A stretch of 64,000 nucleotides of DNA from Bryum argenteum (Eukaryota; Streptophyta; Bryopsida; Bryales; Bryaceae): positions 18,981,758 through 19,045,757 of the forward strand of contig CM073323.1 of NCBI GenBank assembly GCA_037043015.1. The letters are read 5' to 3'. Position numbers and translations under genes: made by a program. The notes under the pieces were generated by a model that saw nothing but the letters and a program-made list of their open reading frames with translations, was not told the DNA's origin and searched no databases. Below, piece by piece: positions 1 through 10,814 of this stretch (the stretch's first letter is position 1; each line of letters begins with the position of its first letter).

Positions 1-364
1 CTTATGTGATACACTTCACTACAAAGTAAGGGATCTGAATCTTGAGCCATTATTGAGCACTATTCCTTAGAATGTTATCGATCACCGTTGAAATCCATTT
101 CTTTGTAGACCACTTCCTACAACACTAATGGCTTTTCTTAGTGGATTTAATCACTACAAAATGGATTTGAATTCATGGACTTTCAAGCTTAGTTGGACGT
201 CAAATCAGTTTGTGTGATGAAAACTTAGATCCATGTAAGAAATAATAAATTTATAACATGTATTTTAATGGAAGGAGACTATGTTTGTGAATTGTACGCT
301 ATTAGGGAACTTTTTTCTATTGGTAGCCCTTTCTTTGAGTTAATTTTTTTCTTCATAAGTTTGA

Positions 365-1110
365 TCTAAGAGGAATGTTCCCAACGTCATTTTTCTACAT
401 TTTGAATGAAAGGCAGAAACTTTGAAGAATTAGAACTTCTTCATTCAAACTCCGTTTTTGAGAAATTTACTTGGGTTGGGTCCCAAATCAAGTTTAGTTT
501 GTGTGGTAAACTTTGTAGACCCGTGTACTCAAGTATGAATCAATGTCATGCATTTTAGTGAAGGCAGCTCCTCGTTTTGGGAATTCAAACATGGGCATGT
601 TTTACCATTGCAAGTCAACTATGTGAAATTAAAAATAGTTTTCGATGAATTTTTTATACTTATAATCTTTACAAGCACTCTAACAACTTTCTAGTTGCAA
701 GTTTTTGATCCAAGTAACTTTGGTATTGGATTTTCAATGTTGTTTCTACGATACAAAAAGTGAAAGAAAGAACGCTTTTTGAGAAGCTAGCTCTCCTTCA
801 TCCACTATGAGATTTCATCTCTATTTTTTGGGATGGATTCTAGTCGTAGTCTAGATTTAGTGGTAAAACTTGACCTAATTGAAGATGTATTAAAGATACA
901 ACATGAATTTGAGTGCAAAGGGTTTAGTTGTGGACTATTTTTCTTTTATAAATTTTGGGGCAGTATTCACTATTAGAAGGCTACTATTTAAGATAAGATA
1001 TTTTTTGTTGAATTTTCTTGGTACAAAAGTGTAATTGGAATGAAGATGAACAACTTTTTAGTTTGTGATTTTTTTATTTTTTTTCCCAATTTAGATGTTG
1101 GTAATCTTCA
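365..1110 (+). repeat. Family C non-autonomous element, truncated copy
   Basis: This stretch matches, with many substitutions, the reverse complement of 6425-7405 and the + strand of 41504-42604. Shared landmarks are a run about a 'gcagaaactttgaa' motif near 415, the 'ctccttcatcca' motif near 792, 'gagtgcaaagggt' near 913 and 'aagatgaacaac' near 1042. The terminal TTAA and CCCCTAAACG ends seen in the intact copies are not recognisable here, so this is an old, truncated copy. It contains no open reading frame of note. The flanking 1-364 is AT-rich with nothing recognised. Confidence 0.6.
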
Positions 1111-2109
1111 CAGCTCTTCGAAATTATTAATGCACAAGAGTACAGAAACACACTATATGAGCATGGGCTCAAACAAACTCTTCACTTGATTCAGAAAGCC
1201 GCAAGTACCTCATCTCCATCAAAAGCCACGAGTGAAGACATCATTAATTCATGACCTTGGGGAAAGGAAAGTTGGCCAAATCGCCGTTGCAAGGTTAGAG
1301 GAAAAGAAATGGTTGTCCTTTGGTGATGCGTTCCAAGGGCTCAATCAAGTATTTTTTTACAAAACAATGCTCTTAGCCCCTAAAGGAGAGTGGCCTCGAA
1401 TCTGCCAAAAGCCCTCAAAATTGCCCACTTGTGATGCAAGATGCAACTTTTCATTATTTGAGAAGTTTTGAAGTATGTAACAATATAATCTAGGAGCTAA
1501 CTTGTACATTTACATGTATACAAAATCTTACATCCAAGTTCTTTACCAATACTCCAGCATTCTTGATGGAAGTTGCAAAAGGATTGGGCGTTCGCCGGCA
1601 GAGGGAAATGAGAGGTGTACGCTTATATTTTGCTCCCGCATCCAACTTCTTATCTTGTGAAAGAAATAAGCATAAGTCTCTCCCTCATTCAAACCTAAAA
1701 TCCTCACAAACTCTATCACAAGTGGTAAACCAAGAACAACAAAACTTTAGTGAATACACTTGCACATAATTCATGAAAAATACTCTAAACACCTACTTTC
1801 TCTCTTGAGAAGGAAATAAATAGCAAAGGAATTTAAAATCACAAAAAAGCTCAAAAAATTTAAACCCTAAAATCGCAGCTTCCCTCTATTTCCCACGGAG
1901 TCTTCAAAAGGAGCACCAAAAGGAGTCCAAAAGCTAGTGACCATACACCGAGAATGAGGTCGCTTCTTCGCCTTTGTTGCACCATAGAATCACCTTCGCT
2001 CTAAAAGCTCACTCGTTGGTTTGTCTAGGTGACTACTAGCATACAACGAGCAAAGAGGTAAACAAGAGGCACTTAAATAATTAAGATCTTAAAGTGGAAT
2101 CAAAGAAAT
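1111..2109. other. Intergenic, no gene recognised
   Basis: Two short ORFs of 79 and 68 codons start at 1232 and 1563. Neither has homologous motifs, splice context or codon bias like the true exons in this window. Nothing else is supported. Confidence 0.5.
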
Positions 2110-2309
2110 CTTTAGTTGAAAGATTTATAAATTATGATTCAAATAGTTTTGGTATAAGATTTGCAATGATATTTCTACGATAAATAAAGTAAAAAAATGG
2201 ATGATTTTTTAGGAGCTATATCTCCTTCATCCACTGTTGGGTCTCAATTTTTTCTTTCTTCCTTCCTTCCTTCCTTTCTTTCTTTCTTTCTTTTCTTTTC
2301 ATTTTTTTC

Positions 2310-2342
<33 letters not shown>

Positions 2343-2740
2343 TTATTTATTTTTTTGAGTTGGATTCGAACTAAAGCATAGTATAATCTTGACTCAATCA
2401 AAGGTTTTTTTATAATAAGGCAAATACTTGAGTGAAAAGAGTTAACTCTTGGACTATTTTTCCTTAATTGAATTTCTCGCAGTTTTTAACATTGTGAGTT
2501 ATTATTTGAGCCAAGTAATTATTTTGATGATTTTTTTTGGTTCAAGGGTGATTATAGATGAGGATAAACGTCTTTCTATATTATTATTTTTAATTTTAGT
2601 AGCTTCATTGATAGAATTTTCACTCTAAAGTGAAAATAAAGAAATTTTATAGCTTGTTTTTGAGAATTAGTTTGTTGTGATGTCAAAATCTATGAGATTT
2701 CATGACCGGTCCACGTGACTTTTTTTGAGCATTGATTGAG
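2110..2740 (+). repeat. Family C element, degenerate copy with SSR expansion
   Basis: The order of landmarks is the same as in the other family C copies: 'gcaatgatatttctacgat', 'ctccttcatccact', a lysine/threonine-poor AT-rich middle, 'tcactctaaagtgaaaat' and a terminal 'catgaccggtccac'. A pyrimidine microsatellite (TTCC/TTTC, about 2258-2290) and a TTA triplet repeat (about 2311-2341) have expanded inside it. No intact termini are seen. Confidence 0.5.
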
Positions 2741-3400
2741 AGACATGGTCTACGTTGTGAGAAGAAGGACTCCAAAGTTTTTGCTCATATTTTTTTCATT
2801 TAGATAACCAAGTTGAATACACTGAAGAAAACTCCAAAAACTCATTACGCTTATCAAACCTTCATGCAGTTCAGTTTCTTTGAACGAAGGAATAAAACAA
2901 CAATTTGGTAAATCATGCATCATTGTATTCGGTTAAGAGAAAATTTGAACTGTAATTAGGTACGCCTGTGAGTTTGTAAATTTTGGGCAATGTTTAAAAA
3001 AATTCCTAAAGCTCAGATTTTGACAAATTTTGAAATGAAGAAATATAGATTTACAAAAACAATCGAAGCTTGTTTTTGTGAAATCTGTAGAAGCTTCAAC
3101 TTGGGTTGCTTCAAAATTTGGGAAGAAACTTGGTTTTCCCACAAACTAAAAAAAATAAAAAATTATTAAAATTATTTTAAAATTATTTTAAAAATTATTC
3201 AAAACTTAAAAATTTTTAAAATTAAAAAAAAATAAAAAAAATTAAAAATGTTAATGATGAATAAATAAAAATTCTGTTGCACCAAGGCTTCAAAACTAGG
3301 ACTGTCTTAAAGAACTTAATTTGACCTTGTAAATGTTACAACATACACTTTGTATGTATTATGACACATACACCAATTGATAACCTGAAGTATCAAAATT
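2741..3400. other. AT-rich intergenic DNA
   Basis: No gene is seen. 3150-3260 is almost pure A/T with short ATTTTAAAA-type repeats. Confidence 0.5.
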
Positions 3401-3417
3401 AGACTCTTTAAACCTAT

Positions 3418-3736
3418 ATGAGTTTTCAACTTATGGACCTTTCCCAACTAATGAAGAACCTTGGTTTTATCGGTGGCAAGCCAATACATCCCCACATCTA
3501 CAACTTTCAAAAGGTCACAACTCACTCAAATTTTGTCCAAATCAGACATATGAGGTGTTTTTTGACATCTACATTTTTTGTAGATATCAAAAAACACCCC
3601 ATATGTTTAATTTGGACAAAATCTGACTTAGTTATGACCTTTCAAAGATTATTGATGGAGTCTTAAGGTAATATTGGCGGACAGCCGACATCATTTCTGC
3701 ACTATGAATTTATCCATAATTAGTTAAATATCAGTT
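3418..3736. repeat. Fold-back (long inverted repeat) element, copy 1
   Basis: The two halves are nearly perfect inverted repeats about a centre near 3580. The stretch containing 'gacatatgaggtgttttttg' is mirrored by 'caaaaaacaccccatatg', and 'ggtcacaactcact' by 'gacttagttatgacc'. A homologous element lies at 54067-54403, where the outer ends are clearer and read TGATATTTAACTAATTATGG. The right end here carries the same 'ataattagttaaatatca'. The 82-codon ORF across it is only a read-through of the palindrome. RNA from it would form a long hairpin. Confidence 0.75.
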
Positions 3737-4017
3737 ATTGTCTAAATTTCCATGTATACAACAAGATTGAAATCCAAATCACTTATCTTCATTCTCATCT
3801 ATGACACTCGCAACCAAAAACGTGCTTTTAGGCTATACATAAGCTCGAAAATCTTTCAACCTTCTTCGATTATATGAGCTTTGACTTGATAATAATCTTG
3901 TCCTTTGCGCACAGGTCATTCATTCCTTGTTGCAGTAGCTGTTCATTGATTTTTGAAATATATTCGGTTCCACCCATTGCTTTATATGTATATTTCCCTT
4001 ACTGATATTCCTACATA

Positions 4018-4279
4018 TTAACCCCTAACTTTCCTTAAAATCCGAAACGGGTTTTTGCGCAGGAGAAAAACTCAGCCAACTTTGATCATTATAATCTCAC
4101 AAATGAGGAAGAATGAACGGTTCAAATTTGGTATGTGAGAAGAATGTTAAGTGAAATTTGAGATCTTACGGTTGAATATTTTAAATAATGCTTAGATTGA
4201 GATTTTTTGTGCTTAATTCAAAAGAAGGTCAAATTTTGTGACTTAGACCATTTTGCAACAAGAAAATTTAGAGGTTTAA
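4018..4279 (+). repeat. Family A TTAA-flanked MITE, copy A1
   Basis: It starts TTAACCCCTAAC and ends with a mutated version of the usual TTTAGGGGTTAA end. The interior matches seven other copies in the window, with 'ctcagccaactttgatcatt', 'gaacggttcaaatttgg' and 'gagatcttacggttgaat' in order. The length is 262 bp. It has no coding capacity and TTAA target duplications, as expected of a piggyBac-type non-autonomous element. Confidence 0.75.
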
Positions 4280-4934
4280 AAATGGACCATACAAAATGGT
4301 TTTCAAATTGCAATGTGACACTAGTACCACCCCACAATTGAGTGAAAATTCATTGGTGACAGGAAACCCATAATTTGAATGGTACATTCTCTTTTTTCCC
4401 ATACCAAGGTGCAGGATTAGTGTCAGGAAGCAAGGACAAGTTTTACAGCTATGAATTGCTTTTTAGTTCAAGTCTAATTCCCTTACTGAAAATCAATCCA
4501 CAATTTCAAATCAATCAGCCTGTTGTACAGCAAAATGGGTATTAGTCACCTTTCATGCAAAAAGCTTTAGCTTAATTTACACACAAGTTTTTTGCAGGGC
4601 AAGTCACAGTTCAAATTATTGTGTTGGTGAATTTGGAATTGTCAGAATTATTGCAGTTTCTGAAGGTGACCCCTACTCTTGTCCCTTACTGAATCTTGGT
4701 TCATACGTAGATGCTGATTGTGACCATGTACCCCATTTTTACATGCAAAATCTAGGGGTGATTTTGACTAATGATTTTTCTGTAAAAATGGAAAACTACT
4801 ACCTGGGAGTTAGTTATTGTAGTGTGAGTACGGTACTACACTGATTGTGGTATTTGGCGAGCCTCTACTAGATTTTTCCTTTTGTGAAAACGAATTTTTT
4901 ATTATTATTGTTTATTTTAAGATTATTACCACGT
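4280..4934. other. Intergenic, no gene recognised
   Basis: AT-rich sequence between two family A copies. No repeat match, gene or RNA was recognised. Confidence 0.4.
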
Positions 4935-5201
4935 TCACCCCTAAATTTCCTTGTTGCAAAACGGTTTAAGTCACAAAATTTGACCTTCCTTTGGATTAAG
5001 CTCAAAAAATCTCAATCTAAGCATCATTTAAAATATTCAACCGTAAGATCTCAAAGTTCACTTGACATTCTTCTCTCATACCAAATTTGAACCGTTCATT
5101 CTTCCTCATTTGTGAGATTATAATGATCAAAGTTGGTCGAGTTTTTCTCATGTGGGAACCTCCAAAACCCGTTTCGGGTTTTAAGGAAAGTTAGGGGTTA
5201 A
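4935..5201 (-). repeat. Family A TTAA MITE, copy A2
   Basis: This copy is inverted relative to A1, running from CCCCTAAATTTCC to GGAAAGTTAGGGGTTAA. The right TTAA is intact at 5198-5201, while the left flank is TTCA, so one target site has mutated. Confidence 0.8.
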
Positions 5202-6424
5202 TAGAGTTCATTGTTTTGTATTTATTTATAAACCAGATTTTCCTAACAAATACAGAGTTGAGAAAAATTAGCTTTAACACCTAAGAGCCCAGTCAACCAT
5301 TTTTATGGTGGATCCGGAGTTTTGAGGAGATGTAGCACACTAAAAGAAGATCTTTTATGGAAACTTTTCAAACATTCGAGAAGTTTGGGGAGGTGGGAAC
5401 CACATAACCTCGTTTGGATTCATAGATTGTTCACAATAAGCCTTCATACACAAAGAGGACAGAGTTTTCTTAGTGTTGAAAAAGTTACTATTTTGGGAAA
5501 CTAATAGTGTTTCTCTTAGGTTATGTGTGGCATTTCTGTATATTATCGTACAATATGTTCTTAGAGCCTAGGTTTTTTAGTTGAAATCGATATATTCTAA
5601 TTGAGATTTTACTAGGTGTTTTTCCTAGACTACAAAGTGTGTGTGCAATAAATTGCAAAGTCAAATCTCAATTTTTTATTCTTCTAGAGGAATTCCCCGT
5701 ATGAGAGCCCAAAATGGGGCAATTCAATTTTTTTTCTTTTATGCTAAAAATATGTTCATATCCAAATCACTAATCAAATTTCGAAGTGACCCAAGTCAAA
5801 GAGATTATCAATTCTACAAGCATAGCCTCTAAAAATTACAAAAACAACCTTCATAATTTTAAGTAATTTCCGAAGTATTTCTTTCAGTTTTTTTTTCAGA
5901 AATCAAGATTTTGGAATTTTTCAATTAAAATCTCACTTGAAAATCACAAATTCACAAAGGCACGTCATCGTTCACTCATTTCTAAATCAGATATGTCTAA
6001 TTTGGTGCATATTTAACTATATTGTTATTTATCTTATACCTTCTTCTAGAAAACAATTTACATGAAGGTCAAGAAGAGAAATGAGTCTCTATCTTGCATG
6101 GGTGTACCCAACTTGATTATCTTTGTGGAAAAAATACATAGACTAAAATGTTTGGGGTAAAAATCTTTAACTACCCTTTGCACCATGGAGACATTGCCTC
6201 TAGAGCAATGTCTAGAAAACTTCTGCACGGATTTTGGATGTTATGATCTTGCAAATGATAAGCAAGCCAACGGTCAAATTTTTGGAACAATGACTTTTAG
6301 GTCTGAGATCTTATGGTTGAAGGTTTCTAAGTAGTATTTTTTTTGTTTCACACCTTGGAAGTACATTGACAGAGGTAGAAAACTGCAATTTTAAGTTTTT
6401 GAACTTCCAAAAATTCAAGGAAAC
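5202..6424. other. Intergenic, no gene recognised
   Basis: AT-rich with scattered short ORFs (60-63 codons) that lack any recognisable motif. Nothing else is supported. Confidence 0.4.
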
Positions 6425-7405
6425 TTAACCCCTAAACGTCCTTGGGGTATTTTTAGCCAAAAACTCATTTTCAAAAAAAGTGATATAGATGAAAATAAAG
6501 ATAAGCTATTCAGATCTTAACCGTACAAACTTGTAATAGACTTGTAGTAGATCATGTGGGCCAAAACTTGACTCATGGGACCTCATAGATTGGGAGATCG
6601 TAACGTATTAGTGCGCAAAACAGGCTACAAAATACCATCATTTCCACTTTGAAGCGAAAATACCACCAACATGAAATTTGCAATCAAAAAATCACCAACT
6701 AGAAAGTTGTTCATCTTCATCTCAAAAACACTTTTGTACCAAAAAAATTCATCAAAAAATATCTTTGGCTCAAATAGTAGCCTTCCAATGGTGAAAACTG
6801 CCTCAAAATTTACAAAGGAAAAATAGTCCAAAACTAGACCCTTTGCACTCAAATCCATGCCCTATCTTCAATACATCTTCAATTAGGTTAAGGTTTCTAC
6901 CACTTAAAATAGACTATGATTGGAATCTATCCCAAAGAATAAAGTCGAAATCTAACGGTGGATGAAGGAGATCTAGCTCCTCAAAAATCATCCATTTTTT
7001 CACTTTTTTCATTGTAGAAACATCATTGCAAATCCACTAGCAAAGTTATTTGGATCGAAAAACTTGCAACTAGAAAGTTGTTAGAATACATCTAAAGATC
7101 CTACTTATGTAAAAAAAATTCATGAAAAACTATTTTTGGTTTTGCATAATTGGCTTGCAATGGTGAAACATGCCCAATGTTTGAAATCTCAAAACCAAAA
7201 GCTGCTGTCACTAAAATGCATGCCATTAATTCATACTTCATTGTATGGGTCTGCAATTTGTAACACACAAACTAGACTTAATTTGGGACCCAACCCAAGT
7301 GATTTCGTCAAAAACGGAGTCCGGATGAAGAAGTTATGACTCTTCAAAGTTTCTGCCCTTCATCCAAAATGTCGTTTTTCGACACTAGGGACGTTTAGGG
7401 GTTAA
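6425..7405 (-). repeat. Family C non-autonomous element, complete copy C1
   Basis: It is flanked on both sides by TTAA. The ends are CCCCTAAACGTCC on the left and GGACGTTTAGGGG on the right, a perfect 13-bp inverted repeat. The whole is 981 bp and has no long ORF. The interior matches 365-1110, 2110-2740 and 41504-42604. The TTAA target and CCC-starting termini are shared with families A and B, so one TTAA-specific transposase probably moves all three. Confidence 0.8.
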
Positions 7406-8185
7406 GGGTTAAAGTCTCATCTAGAATGTTGAATGTGGACATTCATAAGTTTAGTGGGAAAAATAGAAGCATCCAAATTTAACAAAGTCCATAAACCAAC
7501 ATAATGAGTTGTCTATACTTGCAAATTACAAGATGCAAAAATTGTATTGCCTTTTCTAGCACTTTAAAATTTCCTTCAAAAGATTTGTGTGTTCATATGC
7601 ATTCAAGCTTAGTTGATATAATACATGTTCCTCAAATATTGATTACAAATCACCTCTACATCAATAACCTAGCTTTCTAACTTAAATGTCATTTATTACT
7701 ATCAATAACAATCTCAAATCCCGCCCAATAGATGTGCTTTGAATCTCTCCACATACAACTTCAAATTCCCTCACAAATTTTTCACAATACATGTTAAATT
7801 TTGTTATTCGTGGGAACAAAATGCAAATGATAAAGCTCTTGTGAAAATCTAAAGTAAGCACATATATGTGCCTCTTCCATACCCATTTCGTTACACTAAA
7901 AGTTATGTTTGGTGTAACCACACTATATAATTAGGGTTTGCTATAGCTTTTTTACTTCTGATGAAGCAAACAACCACCCATAGTACTTAAAGGGAGGGCA
8001 AGCTTGTGAACATGGTTAGTCCTCTCTTCGATCACAAGTTAAAAAATTAGCAATTATACATCAATTAGTGCAAACAACACTGAATATAAATTCTAGTGTC
8101 AGAAAATTGAACATCTATATTACGACCCCAAGTTATGGAGGTCCATGGAGTTGTCACATGAAAAATTTACAAGTAGGATCATCTA
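7406..8185. other. Intergenic, no gene recognised
   Basis: It starts with a second GGGTTAA just after C1. An unremarkable 79-codon ORF on - (7682-7921) has no family features. Confidence 0.4.
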
Positions 8186-8400
8186 AATTTATAGATAGAT
8201 TCCAAAATCTAAGGCACCAGAAGCCATGGCTCGGCAGTTAGGGCTCATGGCCCCCAATGAGGAGGTCCTGGGTTTCATTTCCCATGCCAGCCTGATGCTC
8301 ACCACCATAGTCCATCCAACTCTGTTGGGGGGGGGGGTTCTTGGACCTGGTTGTATGTGTACATTAGAGCCCTTTGGGGGATACCATGTTGGATATCTCA
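8186..8400 (+). repeat. SINE-like, possibly tRNA-derived repeat
   Basis: It contains a tRNA-like run 'tggctcggcagttagggc' followed 30 bp later by 'cctgggtttcatttccc', which resemble Pol III A and B boxes. Part of it ('ccaccatagtccatccaac', the G9 run and the 'gggataccatg' end) recurs inverted at 9765-9895. A flanking 'aggatcatct..aaattta' run recurs at about 8492. No tail or clean target duplication could be fixed. Confidence 0.4.
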
Positions 8401-8860
8401 ATTAGTGCAAACAACACTAACAATAAATTTTAGTGTAGAAAATTTGACGACCCCAAGTCAAGGAGGTCCCTGAAAAATGTACAACTAGGATTATCTAGAT
8501 TCTAAAATCTATGGCAGTTATTATTAGAAAGTTTGAAAATATGGGGTCAATAAAATTGGATTTTTTATTTTTTTTATTTTTTATTTTTTTATTTTATTTT
8601 TACATAGAGTAAGCCAGGACGGTGGAGACAAGAGCCATGAGTGCACTGGGAGGATTCTGTGCTCCCAAAGTTATTGAACCACAGGAATGAGTATGAAGTA
8701 CGACAGGAAAGGGCTTCTTGCAGATTTGGGCTCAGACAGAATTTCATCTTTTATGACAAAGGCTGTTTATTACTCTTCTTACACTTCCTGCTTTGACCCC
8801 CAAAACCTGCAGGTCCAACCTCGGTCTTATTCTAAATTGTTTATTAGATTTATCCCACTC

Positions 8861-8863
<3 letters not shown>
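8401..8863. other. Intergenic, no gene recognised
   Basis: It includes an A/T homopolymer tract at 8555-8605. No coding region is supported. Confidence 0.4.

Positions 8864-8943
<80 letters not shown>
8864..8943. repeat. (TA)n microsatellite, about 40 units
   Basis: An uninterrupted TA dinucleotide tract of about 80 bp. All ORFs of Ile-Tyr repeats across it are artefacts. Self-complementary and probably length-polymorphic. Confidence 0.98.
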
Positions 8944-8944
<1 letters not shown>

Positions 8945-9036
8945 CTTTTTAAACATTTGGTCAAAAATAACCTTGTTGACTATGCTTACAAGATTGTCCA
9001 AGAAGAGGAGTGTGATTATATCAAGCTTCAACAGGT

Positions 9037-9579
9037 TCAACTCCTAACTTTCCTTAACCCCTAAATTTCCTTGCTGCAAAATGGTCTAAGTCACAAAATT
9101 TGACCTTCCTCTAGATTAAGCTCAAAAAATCTCAATCTAAGCATTATTCGAAAGATTCAACCGTAAGATCTCAAAATTCACTTGACATTCTTCTCGCATA
9201 CCAAATTTGAACCGTTCATTCTTCCTCATTTGTGAGATTATAATGGTCAAAGTTGGTTGAGTTTTTCTCCTGCGGGAACCTCCAAACCCCGTTTCGGGTT
9301 TTAAGGAAAGTTAGGGGTTAAAACCCAAAAAGGGTTTTAGAGGTACCTCAGGCTAAAAACTCAGCCAACTTTGACCATTATAATCTCACAAATGAGGAAG
9401 AATGAACGGTTCAAATTTGGTATGTGAGAAGATTGTCAAGTGAACTTTGAGATCTTACAGTTAAATGTTTTAAGTAAAGCTCAGATTGAGATTTTCTGAG
9501 CAATATTTTGAACTTAATGTAAAGGAAGGTCACATTTTGTGACTCATACCGTTTTGCAACAAGGAAATTTAGGGGTTAA
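9037..9579. repeat. Nested pair of family A MITEs (A3 inside A4)
   Basis: A4 begins near 9037 ('aactcctaactttcc') and resumes at 9322 ('aacccaaaaagggttttag'), ending in TTTAGGGGTTAA at 9576-9579. A3 (9054-9321) sits in the inverted orientation at the internal TTAA of A4, with TTAA duplicated at 9054-9057 and 9318-9321. This gives a direct view of TTAA target duplication without other footprint. Confidence 0.85.
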
Positions 9580-9900
9580 CAAACCCTGCCCATTGTATTG
9601 TGTGGCAAGAAGAAGGAAACTCCAACCTATATAGAGGCCGGTGTGAATAAAGTGTTTGTTAGACCTATCCTTGAATGTATGTCTGAAGGTCAGCATATTA
9701 ATGGCGGGACTACTAACCCCTCTTGGGGTGAACACTATGCTAGTTTCTACCTAGCCGTAGAGATACTTGACATGGTATCCCGCCAAAGGGCTTCGAGGTA
9801 CCCATACAACGAGGTCCAATAACCCCCACCATAGTTGGGTGGACTATGGTAGTTGTGACCACCATAGTCCACCCTACTTGAGCCACAACTAAGTTATGGT
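9580..9900 (-). repeat. Repeat related to 37400-37540 and to 8186-8400
   Basis: 9600-9755 shares an ordered set of blocks with 37410-37540, including 'actactaacccctct' and 'ggtgaacactat'/'ggtggacactat'. 9765-9895 is an inverted partial match of the 8.2 kb SINE-like repeat and ends in a short hairpin around 'ggtggactatggt'. No gene is supported. Confidence 0.5.
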
Positions 9901-10814
9901 AATAAACTTAGAGTTTAACCGGTAAATTCAATCTATGAGAGGCAAAATTTTGACGATAAATTTTTCTTTAACGCCTATATTTTCTTAATGCAAGTTCTTA
10001 AATTTACAAATATGACCTTCTTCTACTTTAGTCCTTGAAAAGCACAATTTGAGAATTATTTGGAAATTCAAAATGTATAATGTCAAAGTTATCTTGACCT
10101 TTCTACTCACATGTCAAATTTCACTATTGATTCTTCTTCATTTGTGACATTGCTCAATTTTCCTCCTATAGAAATCTTCCAAACCCATTTCAGGTTTAAA
10201 GGAAAGTATACAACACTACTTTTCTATATTACCAAGAAATAGAAAAACAACTCTTTTCTCAACTTCAAACATTACGATATCAAAAATAGTGAATACTTTG
10301 CAATTAAGATTTGGTATACAAGTACACATAAAATACTAGTTCCAACTACAATATTACAAACATCAATATTCACGTCAAAAAACATCAATTCTCACCTTGC
10401 AATGAAAAAGGACAATTTAAATATTACTATTTTTTTATAATTTTATAATTTTATTTTTTTTTTGTTTTTCAGACTTTTTCAGCTTTTGGGTTAACTACTA
10501 CTCTACACAGGGGTAGATCTCATCCTAGAAACCACTTGAGAGGACCAAACCTCATTCTTGGGCCACTGAAATGTGTAAGAAACTCCAGATGCTTTTTTAA
10601 AATTTTTAAATTGTTTTTTCAATTTTTTTTTATTTTTTTTTTATTTTTTTATTTTTTTTTTTTTAACAGCAGGTTTGGTGTACATTACATAATAGTTGTT
10701 GTGTACTTTGGCTATGGAGATTTTCCAGAGTCAGAAGATAATACCCACCTGGACCATTTCAACTCCTACTGCCCCGCTTTGTACAACAACTTTGTTTGTT
10801 TCAAATATGGTGTT
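9901..10814. other. Intergenic, no gene recognised
   Basis: AT-rich, with a T-rich tract at 10600-10665. A 103-codon ORF spanning this tract is low complexity (Phe runs) and is not believed. Confidence 0.4.

Noticed and set aside
3418-3666. 82-codon ORF
   Set aside because: It lies on a fold-back palindrome and has no protein-like pattern.
8222-8290. tRNA gene in the SINE-like repeat
   Set aside because: Only A- and B-box-like runs; no cloverleaf can be folded.
8687-9047. Three ORFs of 84-98 codons across the (TA)n tract
   Set aside because: Ile-Tyr repeats are only a translation of the microsatellite.
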